DNA of 7,134 nucleotides from Lachnospiraceae bacterium. GTDB lineage: Bacteria; Bacillota; Clostridia; Lachnospirales; Lachnospiraceae. Within the stretch, counting starts at the first letter, position 1; each line of letters begins with the position of its first letter. The notes beneath the pieces are model-generated. The model worked only from the letters and a program-made list of their open reading frames with translations. It had not been told where the DNA came from and searched no databases. Positions 1 through 6,862 of the stretch are shown one piece after another. A program made the position numbers and the translations under genes. The DNA is taken from contig JAILOA010000445.1 of the NCBI GenBank assembly GCA_024691065.1, positions 1 to 7,134 of the forward strand, read 5' to 3'.

Positions 1-1187
1 CTATAACCCTCAGCCGCTCCGGTAACAATTTTTCTCTGTGGAAGTTTACCCGGAATTGTATCCTTAACAGGTACTGTAGGATCAGCCGCTCCTGTAACAC
101 GCATAGCCTGATATACATAGCCTCTACCTGAAAGCGGATCTCTTATTGCACCGCCAAGACATGTTGCAGCACCACCAAACGGCTCAATTTCTGTAGGATG
201 GTTATGAGTCTCATTCTTAAAGAAGATAAGCCACTCCTCTTCCTTGCCGTCAACCTTTACAGGAACAACGATGGAGCAGGCATTTATCTCATCCGACTCT
301 TCCTCATCATCAAGCTTGCCCATTGCCTTAAGCTTCTTCATTGCCAAAAGTGCAATATCCATAAGTGAAACGTATTTATCATCTCTTCCTGCATACATCT
401 CTTTATGAATAGCCATATATTCCTCAAAGGATTTTTCAATCGGCTCTTTGTAGAAACCATCCTCAAACTCAACATTCTTAAGCTCTGTAAGATATGTTGT
501 ATGACGGCAGTGGTCTGACCAATAGGTATCAAGCATCCTTACCTCTGTAATTGAAGGATCCCTATTTTCTTTATTCTTAAAATAATCCTGAATGAACTTA
601 AAATCATTAAATGTCATTGCAAGATTTAATGATGTATAAAGCTCCTTAAGCTTCTCATCATCCATGCCAATGAAACCTTCGAATACAAGCACATCTGCAG
701 GATTTTCAAATTCCATGACAAGTGTTTCCGGTATAGTCTCATCGGTAAATCTTGAATCTACAGGATTTATACAATATGATTTAATTTTATCAAATTCTTC
801 GGAAGTAATACTTCCTGTCAGAACATATGTCACTGCAGAACGGATAATCGGCTCCTCCTTCTCATTGAGAAGCTTTATACACTGTTCGGCAGAATCTGCT
901 CTCTGATCAAATTGTCCCGGAAGATACTCTACTGAGAACACATAATCGGATGTTTCATAAGGAAATGTTCCTTCAAAATAAACATCTACCGGCGGCTCCG
1001 AAAAGACCGTTGATAAAGCCTTTTTGTAGGTATCATCTGATACATTCTGAACATCGTAACGAATAAGAACCCTGACATTTGTGATTGAATTTATACCCAA
1101 ATACCTTGTAATTTCACTCTTAAGTTTCTTTGCCTTTACCTGAAAATCATCTTTTTTCTCAACATACAGTCTTCTTACTGCTCCCAT
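1..1187 (-). CDS. purL: Phosphoribosylformylglycinamidine synthase, large single-chain type (5' part; runs off the window)
   Basis: Cytoplasmic enzyme of de novo purine synthesis that converts FGAR, glutamine and ATP to FGAM. The window holds the first 395 codons of what in this family is usually a protein of about 1,250 residues; the rest, including the C-terminal glutaminase domain, lies beyond base 1. Residues 1-150 form the N-terminal PurS-like region. The linker carries YWSDHCRHTTY (222-232), and the first AIRS-like ATP/substrate domain begins with FKNETHNHPTEIEPFGGA (323-340), followed by a glycine-rich stretch to about 356. Both motifs are hallmarks of PurL. This layout fits the clostridial/streptococcal clade of single-chain PurL rather than the small PurL of Bacillus. 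The ATG at 1187 is preceded by GGGAGG with 9-nt spacing. It lies 40 nt downstream of the PrsA-like gene with no terminator between, so the two are probably co-transcribed. No purine riboswitch or PurR-like site is visible just upstream. Confidence 0.96.
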   Translation of the reverse strand, partial: MGAVRRLYVEKKDDFQVKAKKLKSEITRYLGINSITNVRVLIRYDVQNVSDDTYKKALSTVFSEPPVDVYFEGTFPYETSDYVFSVEYLPGQFDQRADSAEQCIKLLNEKEEPIIRSAVTYVLTGSITSEEFDKIKSYCINPVDSRFTDETIPETLVMEFENPADVLVFEGFIGMDDEKLKELYTSLNLAMTFNDFKFIQDYFKNKENRDPSITEVRMLDTYWSDHCRHTTYLTELKNVEFEDGFYKEPIEKSFEEYMAIHKEMYAGRDDKYVSLMDIALLAMKKLKAMGKLDDEEESDEINACSIVVPVKVDGKEEEWLIFFKNETHNHPTEIEPFGGAATCLGGAIRDPLSGRGYVYQAMRVTGAADPTVPVKDTIPGKLPQRKIVTGAAEGY

Positions 1188-1227
1188 ACAAGTATTCCTC
1201 CCGGATATTTTTTATATTTGATTTTAA

Positions 1228-2499
1228 TTATTCTTCACTTGTTACTTCAGTAGTATCGCCTGCTGTTTCACTTGTGGCTTCATCTTCATTGCCGGCATTA
1301 TCTTCCTCTGCCCACTTCTGTAAATCTTCCTCGGTAACGATACTTGTAGTTACTGTACCGATGGTAATCTCATCCCAAACATCCTGATTAATCTTTACAT
1401 TGAAGTCTTTAGCAACTGACTCATACCACTCATCATACTTAGCATCCTTGGCTGTCTTTATAGCTTCATCACAAGCTGTATCATAGCTTTCTGTAGAAGT
1501 ATCATCAGCTAATTTAACGAAGAATGCAATATTGTCATCATCATCCTCAATGATATCGGAAACTTCGCCCTTCTTAAGCTTCTTAACCTTCTTAAGAATG
1601 TCTTTATTTGTAATCATTGACCAGCCTTCACCCTCTGTAAAGCTTGCTGTATTGAAAGTAACCTGATCTGCTTCTTCATTTTCCTCCTTAAGAACCTTAG
1701 AGAAATCGTCCTCATCCTCGGAACGCTCTAAAACATCCTTAAGCTGCTTTAATCTCTTTTCTCTCTTCTCAGGCTTTAAGTCCTCGCCTTCTTTAGTTAC
1801 AAGAGAAACTGAGAAATACTCAACATCATACTGCTTATAATCTTCCTTGCTGATACCCTTGATTGCTTCTGCTTCATCAACCTGACCATCGGTTACTGCA
1901 CGATTATCTTCCTTGTAACGGTTAGCAACATTTCTCTTTTCGAAAAGCTTAACAAGAGAATTCTTAGTAAATCCAAGCTTAAGCTTCTGCTTAAAACTAA
2001 GATGCTTTAATGCCTCATCAGCACTTGTCTTAGCACTTGAAGTATCCTCTTCGGTTACCTTATAACCTGCCTTAACAGCTGCCTGATAAAGGATTTCATA
2101 TTCCTGAGTCTGGTCCATAATCTGCTGCTTTAAACCAACTTCGTTTGTTGCTGATGAATCAACATTCTTATCATCACCTGAGTAAGCAGCTTCCCAAACT
2201 GTCGAATTCATATAATATTGATACATAGAGTTCATTGCAAGATATTGACTCTCGGTCTCATAAATAGGATACATCATATCATCCATAGTATATTTTGTAT
2301 CATTTACCTTTAAAACAACATCCTTCTTGAATTGCTGTACGCCTACAACTATACACATTGCAAGAAGTAAAACACCAAAAATAACACCAAGGACTAACCT
2401 TTTCTTATCATCCATATTAAGGTTGTCACCATTATTCTTTTTCTTGTCATTTTGGTTTGCCTTTGCCCCTTCACGGACAATTTTCTTTGATGAATTCAT
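1228..2499 (-). CDS. Membrane-anchored extracytoplasmic PrsA/SurA-like foldase (parvulin-like domain poorly conserved)
   Basis: A 423-residue protein with a short, Lys-rich cytoplasmic N-terminus (1-34), one hydrophobic segment (about 35-53, LVLGVIFGVLLLAMCIVVGV) and a large extracytoplasmic part. No lipobox is convincing: the only cysteine in the hydrophobic segment (C49) lacks the L-x-G/A context, so it looks like an uncleaved signal anchor rather than a PrsA lipoprotein. VVLKVNDTKYTMDDM (61-75) followed by a helical region resembles the start of SurA_N/PrsA proteins. Residues 222-331, from YDVEYFSVSL to LKKGEVSDII and IAFFVKL, follow the order of a parvulin (PPIC) domain, but the usual G-[YF]-H-[IV]-[IL] end is missing. 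The last 40 residues are acidic and Thr/Ser-rich, so probably disordered. Chaperone function is inferred from fold order only; isomerase activity is doubtful. The ATG at 2499 has AGAGGA 5-6 nt upstream; M29 (2415) is a weaker alternative start. A good promoter lies at 2552-2580, and purL follows after 40 nt. Confidence 0.75.
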   Translation of the reverse strand: MNSSKKIVREGAKANQNDKKKNNGDNLNMDDKKRLVLGVIFGVLLLAMCIVVGVQQFKKDVVLKVNDTKYTMDDMMYPIYETESQYLAMNSMYQYYMNSTVWEAAYSGDDKNVDSSATNEVGLKQQIMDQTQEYEILYQAAVKAGYKVTEEDTSSAKTSADEALKHLSFKQKLKLGFTKNSLVKLFEKRNVANRYKEDNRAVTDGQVDEAEAIKGISKEDYKQYDVEYFSVSLVTKEGEDLKPEKREKRLKQLKDVLERSEDEDDFSKVLKEENEEADQVTFNTASFTEGEGWSMITNKDILKKVKKLKKGEVSDIIEDDDDNIAFFVKLADDTSTESYDTACDEAIKTAKDAKYDEWYESVAKDFNVKINQDVWDEITIGTVTTSIVTEEDLQKWAEEDNAGNEDEATSETAGDTTEVTSEE

Positions 2500-2517
2500 T
2501 ATTCTTCCTCTTTCCTA

Positions 2518-2532
2518 TCAATAATGTATTGA
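2518..2532. repeat. Short inverted repeat in the leader of the PrsA-like gene
   Basis: TCAATA and TATTGA arms of 6 bp flank a 3-bp centre. The site lies about 13-27 nt downstream of the predicted transcription start and just upstream of the ribosome binding site of the PrsA-like gene. It could be a small operator or a weak RNA hairpin. It is AT-rich and short enough to be chance. Confidence 0.3.
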
Positions 2533-2551
2533 CGACAAAACGCCATTTCTT

Positions 2552-2580
2552 ATAGTATCGAAAAATCGCGAATTAGTCAA
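2552..2580 (-). promoter_or_regulatory. Sigma-A-type promoter for the PrsA-like gene (and probably purL)
   Basis: On the minus strand TTGACT (2580-2575) and TACTAT (2557-2552) are separated by exactly 17 bp, close to the housekeeping consensus. The predicted start near 2545 gives a leader of about 45 nt to the ATG at 2499. It lies wholly in the gap after the stop codon of the GTPase gene, so it would make the PrsA-like gene and purL a transcription unit separate from the genes upstream. It is the best-matching promoter in the window; no activity data are available. Confidence 0.65.
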
Positions 2581-2598
2581 CTAAAATATTTGAAATAA

Positions 2599-3543
2599 TC
2601 AATTAAAATACTTTGAAATATTTTCTTTATTCAAGGATTCTCCGATTACAATAAATAACTCCTGACCTGTTTCTACAGGCTTTAAATTTATATTATCACG
2701 AACGGCATTTATCTCTATCCACATATCATAAGCATTCTTAAGATACCCCTTAATTCTATGGATTTTCCCATTATTATCATCCCGAAACGCCCTGTCTATA
2801 TTGTCTTTTACATCCTTAACCTTTACCTTTGGATGAAAGAAAAAGAGTGATTCAAATGTACTGTCCTCCTCAACGGGAAGCTTTATCATCTCTCCCGACA
2901 TATAACCGGCTTTCTCAAGTAAAAGAGTGTCTTTTCCGGAAAGCTCTCCCTTCTCCCATAAAAGCACATCCTTTATGGTTCTGGTGCAGGCAAACTCCCC
3001 TAAGAATTCATTTAAAATATCAATTATCTTATTATTGTTTTCAGTTACATTTTTCTTATAATCTGCATCGCTCTTACTTATAACAACCTTCCCGGCCTTA
3101 GATACCTGCAGTGCCGTAAGATATTTTTCACCGTAAGAACAGTCTTTATTCTTTATAATTCCGGCCTCTACTATGGATATAACACTTCCTATCTCATACC
3201 AACGATCCAAAGGAGCATCAAATATCAAATCAAAGAAATCATTTACATCAAATACCCCGGACGGTTCTACTATCACGTGCTCATATTTATCCATAGCAAG
3301 TGCAATAAGCTTGGTCTTAAGGCGCCTCCTGCTGCAGTCCTTATCTCCGCCGATAACCATTTCAACGTGACATTTACCTGAAAGATTGCTTTCCAGAATC
3401 ATCCTGTCAACATTTATCGCACCGTAATCATTAGTTATAATAGCTACCTTTTCATCATTATTCACAAGATTAGTAGCATAATCCGTAATAAAAGTAGTTT
3501 TGCCTGATCCTAAAAAGCCCGTTACTAAATCTACTCTAATCAT
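2599..3543 (-). CDS. CobW/COG0523-family (G3E) GTPase, putative metallochaperone with altered CxCC motif
   Basis: A 314-residue cytoplasmic P-loop GTPase of the G3E group, whose members insert or deliver metals such as Zn, Co, Ni or Fe to client enzymes. Visible motifs in order: Walker A GFLGSGKTT (9-17), NDYGAINVD (38-46) in the switch I area, IVEPSG (91-96) at the Walker B/switch position, SKSD (156-159) at the [NT]KxD base-recognition position, and a CobW C-terminal domain from about 231 (FFFHPKVKVKDV) to 303 (ELFIVIGES). Where typical members have GCxCC, this one reads GGDKDCSRR (65-73) with a single cysteine, C70. The start is fixed by the P-loop being only eight residues in. The ribosome binding site is unusual: GGAG lies 13 nt upstream of the ATG, so translation may be modest. 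The substrate metal cannot be told from the sequence; no Zur-like or riboswitch element is obvious. It is separated by 108 bp from the MutS-like gene upstream. Confidence 0.88.
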   Translation of the reverse strand: MIRVDLVTGFLGSGKTTFITDYATNLVNNDEKVAIITNDYGAINVDRMILESNLSGKCHVEMVIGGDKDCSRRRLKTKLIALAMDKYEHVIVEPSGVFDVNDFFDLIFDAPLDRWYEIGSVISIVEAGIIKNKDCSYGEKYLTALQVSKAGKVVISKSDADYKKNVTENNNKIIDILNEFLGEFACTRTIKDVLLWEKGELSGKDTLLLEKAGYMSGEMIKLPVEEDSTFESLFFFHPKVKVKDVKDNIDRAFRDDNNGKIHRIKGYLKNAYDMWIEINAVRDNINLKPVETGQELFIVIGESLNKENISKYFN

Positions 3544-3651
3544 TTTTCTTAAATTACTCCGTTTTATTCATAATAATTTCCAAAATTCTTTATTCTTGAA
3601 CTTAATTGAAATATAAAATCATATCGTGTGCTAAAAACCAAACTTCTAAAT
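3544..3651 (-). promoter_or_regulatory. Intergenic gap with a possible weak promoter for the GTPase gene
   Basis: This 108-bp AT-rich gap lies between the stop of the second MutS-like gene and the GTPase start. On the minus strand TTCAAG (3600-3595) and TATTAT (3575-3570) are spaced by 19 bp, longer than ideal, and would start transcription close to the GGAG at 3557-3560. No hairpin followed by a T-run is present, so there is no clear terminator for the MutS-like pair, and read-through into the GTPase gene is possible. Confidence 0.25.
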
Positions 3652-5136
3652 TTACTCCCCGAATATTTCCTGATAAAGGTCCATTCCAAAACCTGTTTTC
3701 ATAGCATATCCTTCTGTAATCTTAAAGGTTCTCCTGCCGTCCTCAAGTCTCTCTGCCCTAAAGAATATAGCATTTACGTCATTATCTTTAAAGAGGCTGG
3801 CAAGCTCATAGAAATGAGTCACTATAAATATTCTCATTCCGGACCTCTCAAGTGCACTTAGCACCTGCCATCCGATTTCGGAACCCTCTCTCTCATTGGT
3901 TGATGCAAAGGATTCATTGAACATAATGCATGCACCCGGCTTTATAACCTCCAATATATCATTGATTCTCGAAAGCTCCTCATCCAGCTTTCCACTCTTC
4001 ATGGAAGTATCCTCTTCCTTCCTGAAGTGAGTATATAAACCGCTGTATATACCGGTAGAAAACATTTCACCCGGCACAAAAAGTCCCGACTGAGCAAACA
4101 AAATCGCCTGTCCGATACTTCTTAAAAATGTAGTCTTACCGCCCTGGTTCGCACCTGAAATCACAACCGCTCTCTTCTCGGCAATAATTCCCGAATTCCC
4201 TACAACCGGCTGATTCTTCTGTATAGTAAGTGCGATATCAATGATTCCCTGATATTCAACCACGCCTACATTTTCCTCATGTATATTTGGATAAACCAGC
4301 CCCAGGCCAAGATTCTGCAGGTATTCGCAGAGATTTATCGCACCCTTGTAAAAGCTAAGTTCCCTGTCTAACATTATAAAGAAATTCTGTATATGGTCCG
4401 CCGCCTGCATAAGGGTATTGCCTATTGAGTTAAGGCCTTTCTCCCGCATTTCCGTAATGGAATCCTTATCATCCGGCGCATCCATCCTGAAAGAAATGGT
4501 TTTCTCACGGCTGAAAAGCTTATTAAAAAATCCCTTAACCACCGGCTGCGGCTCAACCAGCTTATATTCCGAGGATTTAAGGCCCTCCGAAAGATTCATA
4601 CCGATTTCAATCCCGTCTTTAAAAAGACATTTATCAAGCTCTACCTTTACTTCCTTAAAAAATGTATCGTTAAGTTCTCCGTTTATTCTCGCAAAAAGAC
4701 TTGTAAAGCCGTCGGATTTAAATTCACCGGCACGCTTCTCTGCAAGTTTCTTTAAAGCCTTAAGCTCGTCCATGTAGGTATTTAAAACCTCTATACCAAT
4801 GCTTACCTTAGACTCCGGATGATCCCACAAAAGTCCCGCCCTTCCGCTGGACTGCTTCTTCGCTTCGAGGCTCTTTTTCATCTTATCAATCTCATCAAAA
4901 ATCCATTTGTTTCTGACGCAATCCTTAAAAACCTTTTGCCTGAAAATTATTTCCTCCTTGTCAAAAAGAGGATTAAGTATAACCTTTCTGCATATATCAT
5001 GAACCTCTTTATCTCCGGCCGACATTTTGTTTAATATAACCTCGAGTTGCATATCAAAAGCAAGTGTCTTGTCATGCTCACTCTCAACAACATCCCAATA
5101 AAAATCCTTGTCCCTAAATAATAAATACGTTTTCAT
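3652..5136 (-). CDS. MutS-family ATPase lacking mismatch-recognition domains (second gene of a pair)
   Basis: A 494-residue protein with a MutS core and ATPase but no domain I (mismatch-binding, Phe-x-Glu) or domain II; MutS proper is about 850 residues. Residues 55-83 (NPLFDKEEIIFRQKVFKDC onward) match the start of the MutS core domain; about 85-310 is the predicted helical lever region. The ATPase has Walker A SGANQGGKTT (327-336), a region with GKLDEELSRI (382-391) where MutS has STFMxEM, Walker B CIMFNES (403-409) with Asn where MutS has Asp, and VTHFYEL (439-445) keeping the conserved His. It ends soon after the ATPase, with no Smr or C-terminal dimerisation tail. It starts inside the stop of the upstream paralogue (ATGA overlap), with GGAGG 6 nt upstream, so the two are translationally coupled. 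MutS-like ATPases act as dimers, so partnership with the neighbour is likely. Role in DNA repair is unproven; annotation as plain MutS would be misleading. Confidence 0.85.
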   Translation of the reverse strand: MKTYLLFRDKDFYWDVVESEHDKTLAFDMQLEVILNKMSAGDKEVHDICRKVILNPLFDKEEIIFRQKVFKDCVRNKWIFDEIDKMKKSLEAKKQSSGRAGLLWDHPESKVSIGIEVLNTYMDELKALKKLAEKRAGEFKSDGFTSLFARINGELNDTFFKEVKVELDKCLFKDGIEIGMNLSEGLKSSEYKLVEPQPVVKGFFNKLFSREKTISFRMDAPDDKDSITEMREKGLNSIGNTLMQAADHIQNFFIMLDRELSFYKGAINLCEYLQNLGLGLVYPNIHEENVGVVEYQGIIDIALTIQKNQPVVGNSGIIAEKRAVVISGANQGGKTTFLRSIGQAILFAQSGLFVPGEMFSTGIYSGLYTHFRKEEDTSMKSGKLDEELSRINDILEVIKPGACIMFNESFASTNEREGSEIGWQVLSALERSGMRIFIVTHFYELASLFKDNDVNAIFFRAERLEDGRRTFKITEGYAMKTGFGMDLYQEIFGE

Positions 5137-6659
5137 CCTATACCTCCAATCCTTTTAATTATGGAATCGTAGGTTAAGTTGTATTTTTCAGCAAGAAGCA
5201 TAGCATAGGACCTTCCGTCCGCATCGCTTCTAAGTATCTTGAAAGTTCTTTCTCCGTCCGAAAGCACCTGACTTACCATACTTACACAACCCGGAATTAA
5301 ATCCGTGATTTTATCCAAAAATGTTACATATACGCAAAGTGAACCGATATTTTCGATCTTATTAATTGTTCTGACTCCCAGCTGCTTAGCATCCTCCATA
5401 GTTGTCGATGAAAAGACCTCATTAAATATAATAATACTTTGTTCATCCGCAGCCTCAAGTAATTCCTTCACTCTGACTAAATCTTCCTTAAGTTTTCCGT
5501 TCTCGGTTGCAACATCTTCATTTACTTCAAAATGCGCCAGAATCTCGGTACACATATAGAGCTCCGCCCTGCTTGCAGCCACCGGAACGCCAATCTGGGC
5601 AAAATGCATAATCTGTCCTATCATTCTTACAAATGTAGTCTTACCGCCCTGATTTGCACCCATTATTACAAATATTTCTTCGTTAGGCGTCCTTATGAAA
5701 TCATTTGTAACGATTAATTCATTGGCTCTCGCTACATTTACATTAAATCCATCCTGAATCAAAAGATGATTATCCCCTTCCCGGTTAAATACCGGATATG
5801 TAAACATTAATCCCTTCTTTTTCAGTGGTCTCATAAATTCCACATAAGATAAATAAAACTGTATTTCCTTATAGAAATTTAAAATTTCAGGATGTGTATA
5901 CTCCTTATAGGTATTCGCAAACTGCTTTAATCTCTTGAATTCATTGATATGATAAGATACAACCCCGCTCATAACCTTTTCCTCGGCGGCATTTAACTTA
6001 ATTGAAACCTGAAATCCGTGGTAAAGATACGACTCGGTCTCATATTGTTTAAATACCTTAAATGTATCTTTTATGACATCACTGTAATCAATCGGAGTCT
6101 CCTTATTCATAACTTCAAGATAATTACCCCTGATTCTGACTCTGTAATGTATTTTATTTAATTCGTCCGTAATACTGTTCATTTCTGCTTTCATTTGGGA
6201 ATATTGGGCGGAATTAATATATCTGTTCAAAAAATCACGCACAGAAATAAGCCCTGTAGAATTAAGACTTTCATCACATAGGACTTTATAAAGATTGTCA
6301 ACCAGGCTTGTATACAATCTAACCTCATTCATTTTATACCAGTTTTTCTGGTGTTCATTGTAAACTCTTTCCGTAGAACCGACAGCCTTTTTCAAATTCA
6401 CAATATCGGTCGAAAATTGTGAAACCCCGTTATATATATAATCATTTTCAAGATCTTTAAAAATCTCATGTCGAAAATATATATGACGCTCATCTAACAT
6501 CCTTTCGGAAAAAAGCCTTTCCAAATCAAATTCAGATTTACCGCGACTTAATCTGTTAACGAGATCAGTGATATTTAAGTCCTTCATATATCTGAAATTC
6601 TTGAATTGAACCGTTTCATAATCATATCTCTTATCATAGAGAATACTGCATTCAGCCAT
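5133..6659 (-). CDS. MutS-family ATPase lacking mismatch-recognition domains (first gene of a pair, diverged)
   Basis: A 508-residue paralogue of the next gene, with the same truncated MutS layout. The core start is recognisable at 52-76 (ERMLDERHIYFRHEIFKDL onward), and a helical lever region spans about 80-285. YPVFNREGDNHLLIQDG (288-304) leads into the ATPase. Walker A is GANQGGKTT (334-342), GKLKEDLVRV (388-397) stands where MutS has STFMxEM, and Walker B is IIIFNEVFSSTT (409-420) with Asn for Asp. Where MutS and the partner have THF, this protein reads VTFLDKI (445-451) and lacks the His. The tail, DGERTFKI (468-475) then RSYAMLLAEKYNL (483-495), resembles the end of the MutS ATPase. The ATG at 6659 has GGAAGG 7-8 nt upstream; an ATG slightly upstream is out of frame. 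It follows pyrC by 198 bp containing a candidate operator-promoter, and its stop overlaps the next start by 4 bp. Function unknown beyond ATP-dependent clamp-like behaviour inferred from the family. Confidence 0.83.
   Translation of the reverse strand: MAECSILYDKRYDYETVQFKNFRYMKDLNITDLVNRLSRGKSEFDLERLFSERMLDERHIYFRHEIFKDLENDYIYNGVSQFSTDIVNLKKAVGSTERVYNEHQKNWYKMNEVRLYTSLVDNLYKVLCDESLNSTGLISVRDFLNRYINSAQYSQMKAEMNSITDELNKIHYRVRIRGNYLEVMNKETPIDYSDVIKDTFKVFKQYETESYLYHGFQVSIKLNAAEEKVMSGVVSYHINEFKRLKQFANTYKEYTHPEILNFYKEIQFYLSYVEFMRPLKKKGLMFTYPVFNREGDNHLLIQDGFNVNVARANELIVTNDFIRTPNEEIFVIMGANQGGKTTFVRMIGQIMHFAQIGVPVAASRAELYMCTEILAHFEVNEDVATENGKLKEDLVRVKELLEAADEQSIIIFNEVFSSTTMEDAKQLGVRTINKIENIGSLCVYVTFLDKITDLIPGCVSMVSQVLSDGERTFKILRSDADGRSYAMLLAEKYNLTYDSIIKRIGGIG
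5143..5147 (-). promoter_or_regulatory. Ribosome binding site inside the end of the upstream MutS-like gene
   Basis: GGAGG lies within the last codons of the first MutS-like gene (the Ile-Gly-Gly-Ile-Gly end), 6 nt before the ATG at 5136. With the ATGA stop-start overlap this is the arrangement for coupled translation at matched levels, and it decides the start of the second gene. Confidence 0.8.
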
Positions 6660-6706
6660 ACTTCATCCTTCCTGTTATTTATTTGTAAAACCGATCATTT
6701 AATTAC

Positions 6707-6725
6707 GGAACGCTCCCGGCGTTCC
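6707..6725. other. GC-rich hairpin in the leader of the MutS-like pair
   Basis: Seven-base arms GGAACGC and GCGTTCC flank a 5-nt loop, standing out in an AT-rich gap. On the minus strand it lies about 48 nt before the ATG at 6659. No T-run follows on either strand (minus-strand continuation is GTAATTAAATG), so it is not a standard intrinsic terminator. It may stabilise or regulate the leader RNA, or mark the end of the pyrC transcript by another route. Confidence 0.5.
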
Positions 6726-6798
6726 CGCTGCAGAATGCGAATAAATAAAGCTGACATTTTCATATACGTATTACTACAATCCTAACGCATCCTCTCTG

Positions 6799-6862
6799 TA
6801 TATTCGGACTATTATAGTCCGGATAATATCTATATTAATCAAGTACCTATATTCGGACTATT
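6799..6862. repeat. 15-bp direct repeat, second copy spanning the pyrC stop codon
   Basis: TATATTCGGACTATT occurs at 6799-6813 and again, identical, at 6848-6862, a start-to-start distance of 49 bp. The first copy forms one arm of the 25-bp palindrome; the second includes the pyrC stop (6858-6860). Perfect identity over 15 bp inside a 64-bp span is unlikely by chance and suggests repeated binding sites for a regulator. Confidence 0.7.
6801..6825 (-). promoter_or_regulatory. Palindromic candidate operator centred on a TATAAT -10 box
   Basis: Read on the minus strand, the arms TATCCGGACTAT and ATAGTCCGAATA surround a single central base, with one mismatched pair in 12. A perfect TATAAT (6816-6811) lies across the centre, where a bound repressor would block RNA polymerase. 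The -35 is weak: TTGATT at 6842-6837 is 20 bp away, longer than usual. If used, transcription would start near 6804 and give a leader of about 145 nt for the MutS-like pair. The palindrome has no following T-run, so a terminator is unlikely. Operator function is inference; no regulator gene is in the window. Confidence 0.5.

Noticed and set aside
338..532. Minus-strand 64-codon frame
   Set aside because: It is an alternative frame within purL, whose own frame there carries the diagnostic YWSDHCRHTTY motif.
664..906. Plus-strand open frame inside purL
   Set aside because: It lies opposite well-conserved PurL sequence and has no recognisable motif; the same applies to the plus-strand frames at 1130-1387, 2327-2524, 2829-3083, 3173-3370, 4418-4777, 4819-5034, 5305-5559 and 5532-5717.
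2566..2571. TCGCGA palindrome between the -35 and -10 boxes of the PrsA-like promoter
   Set aside because: Six bases are too few to distinguish from chance and no second copy or extended arms are present.
3628..3861. Plus-strand frame extending over the 108-bp gap
   Set aside because: Most of it is antisense to the conserved end of the MutS-like ATPase, and no ribosome binding site or family motif is seen.
3652..6659. Calling the pair MutS or MutS2 repair proteins
   Set aside because: Both lack mismatch-recognition and connector domains of MutS and the Smr domain of MutS2; only the core and ATPase are shared.
6801..6825. Palindrome as an intrinsic terminator of pyrC
   Set aside because: The stem is AT-rich at its centre and no T-run follows on the minus strand; an operator over the TATAAT fits better.
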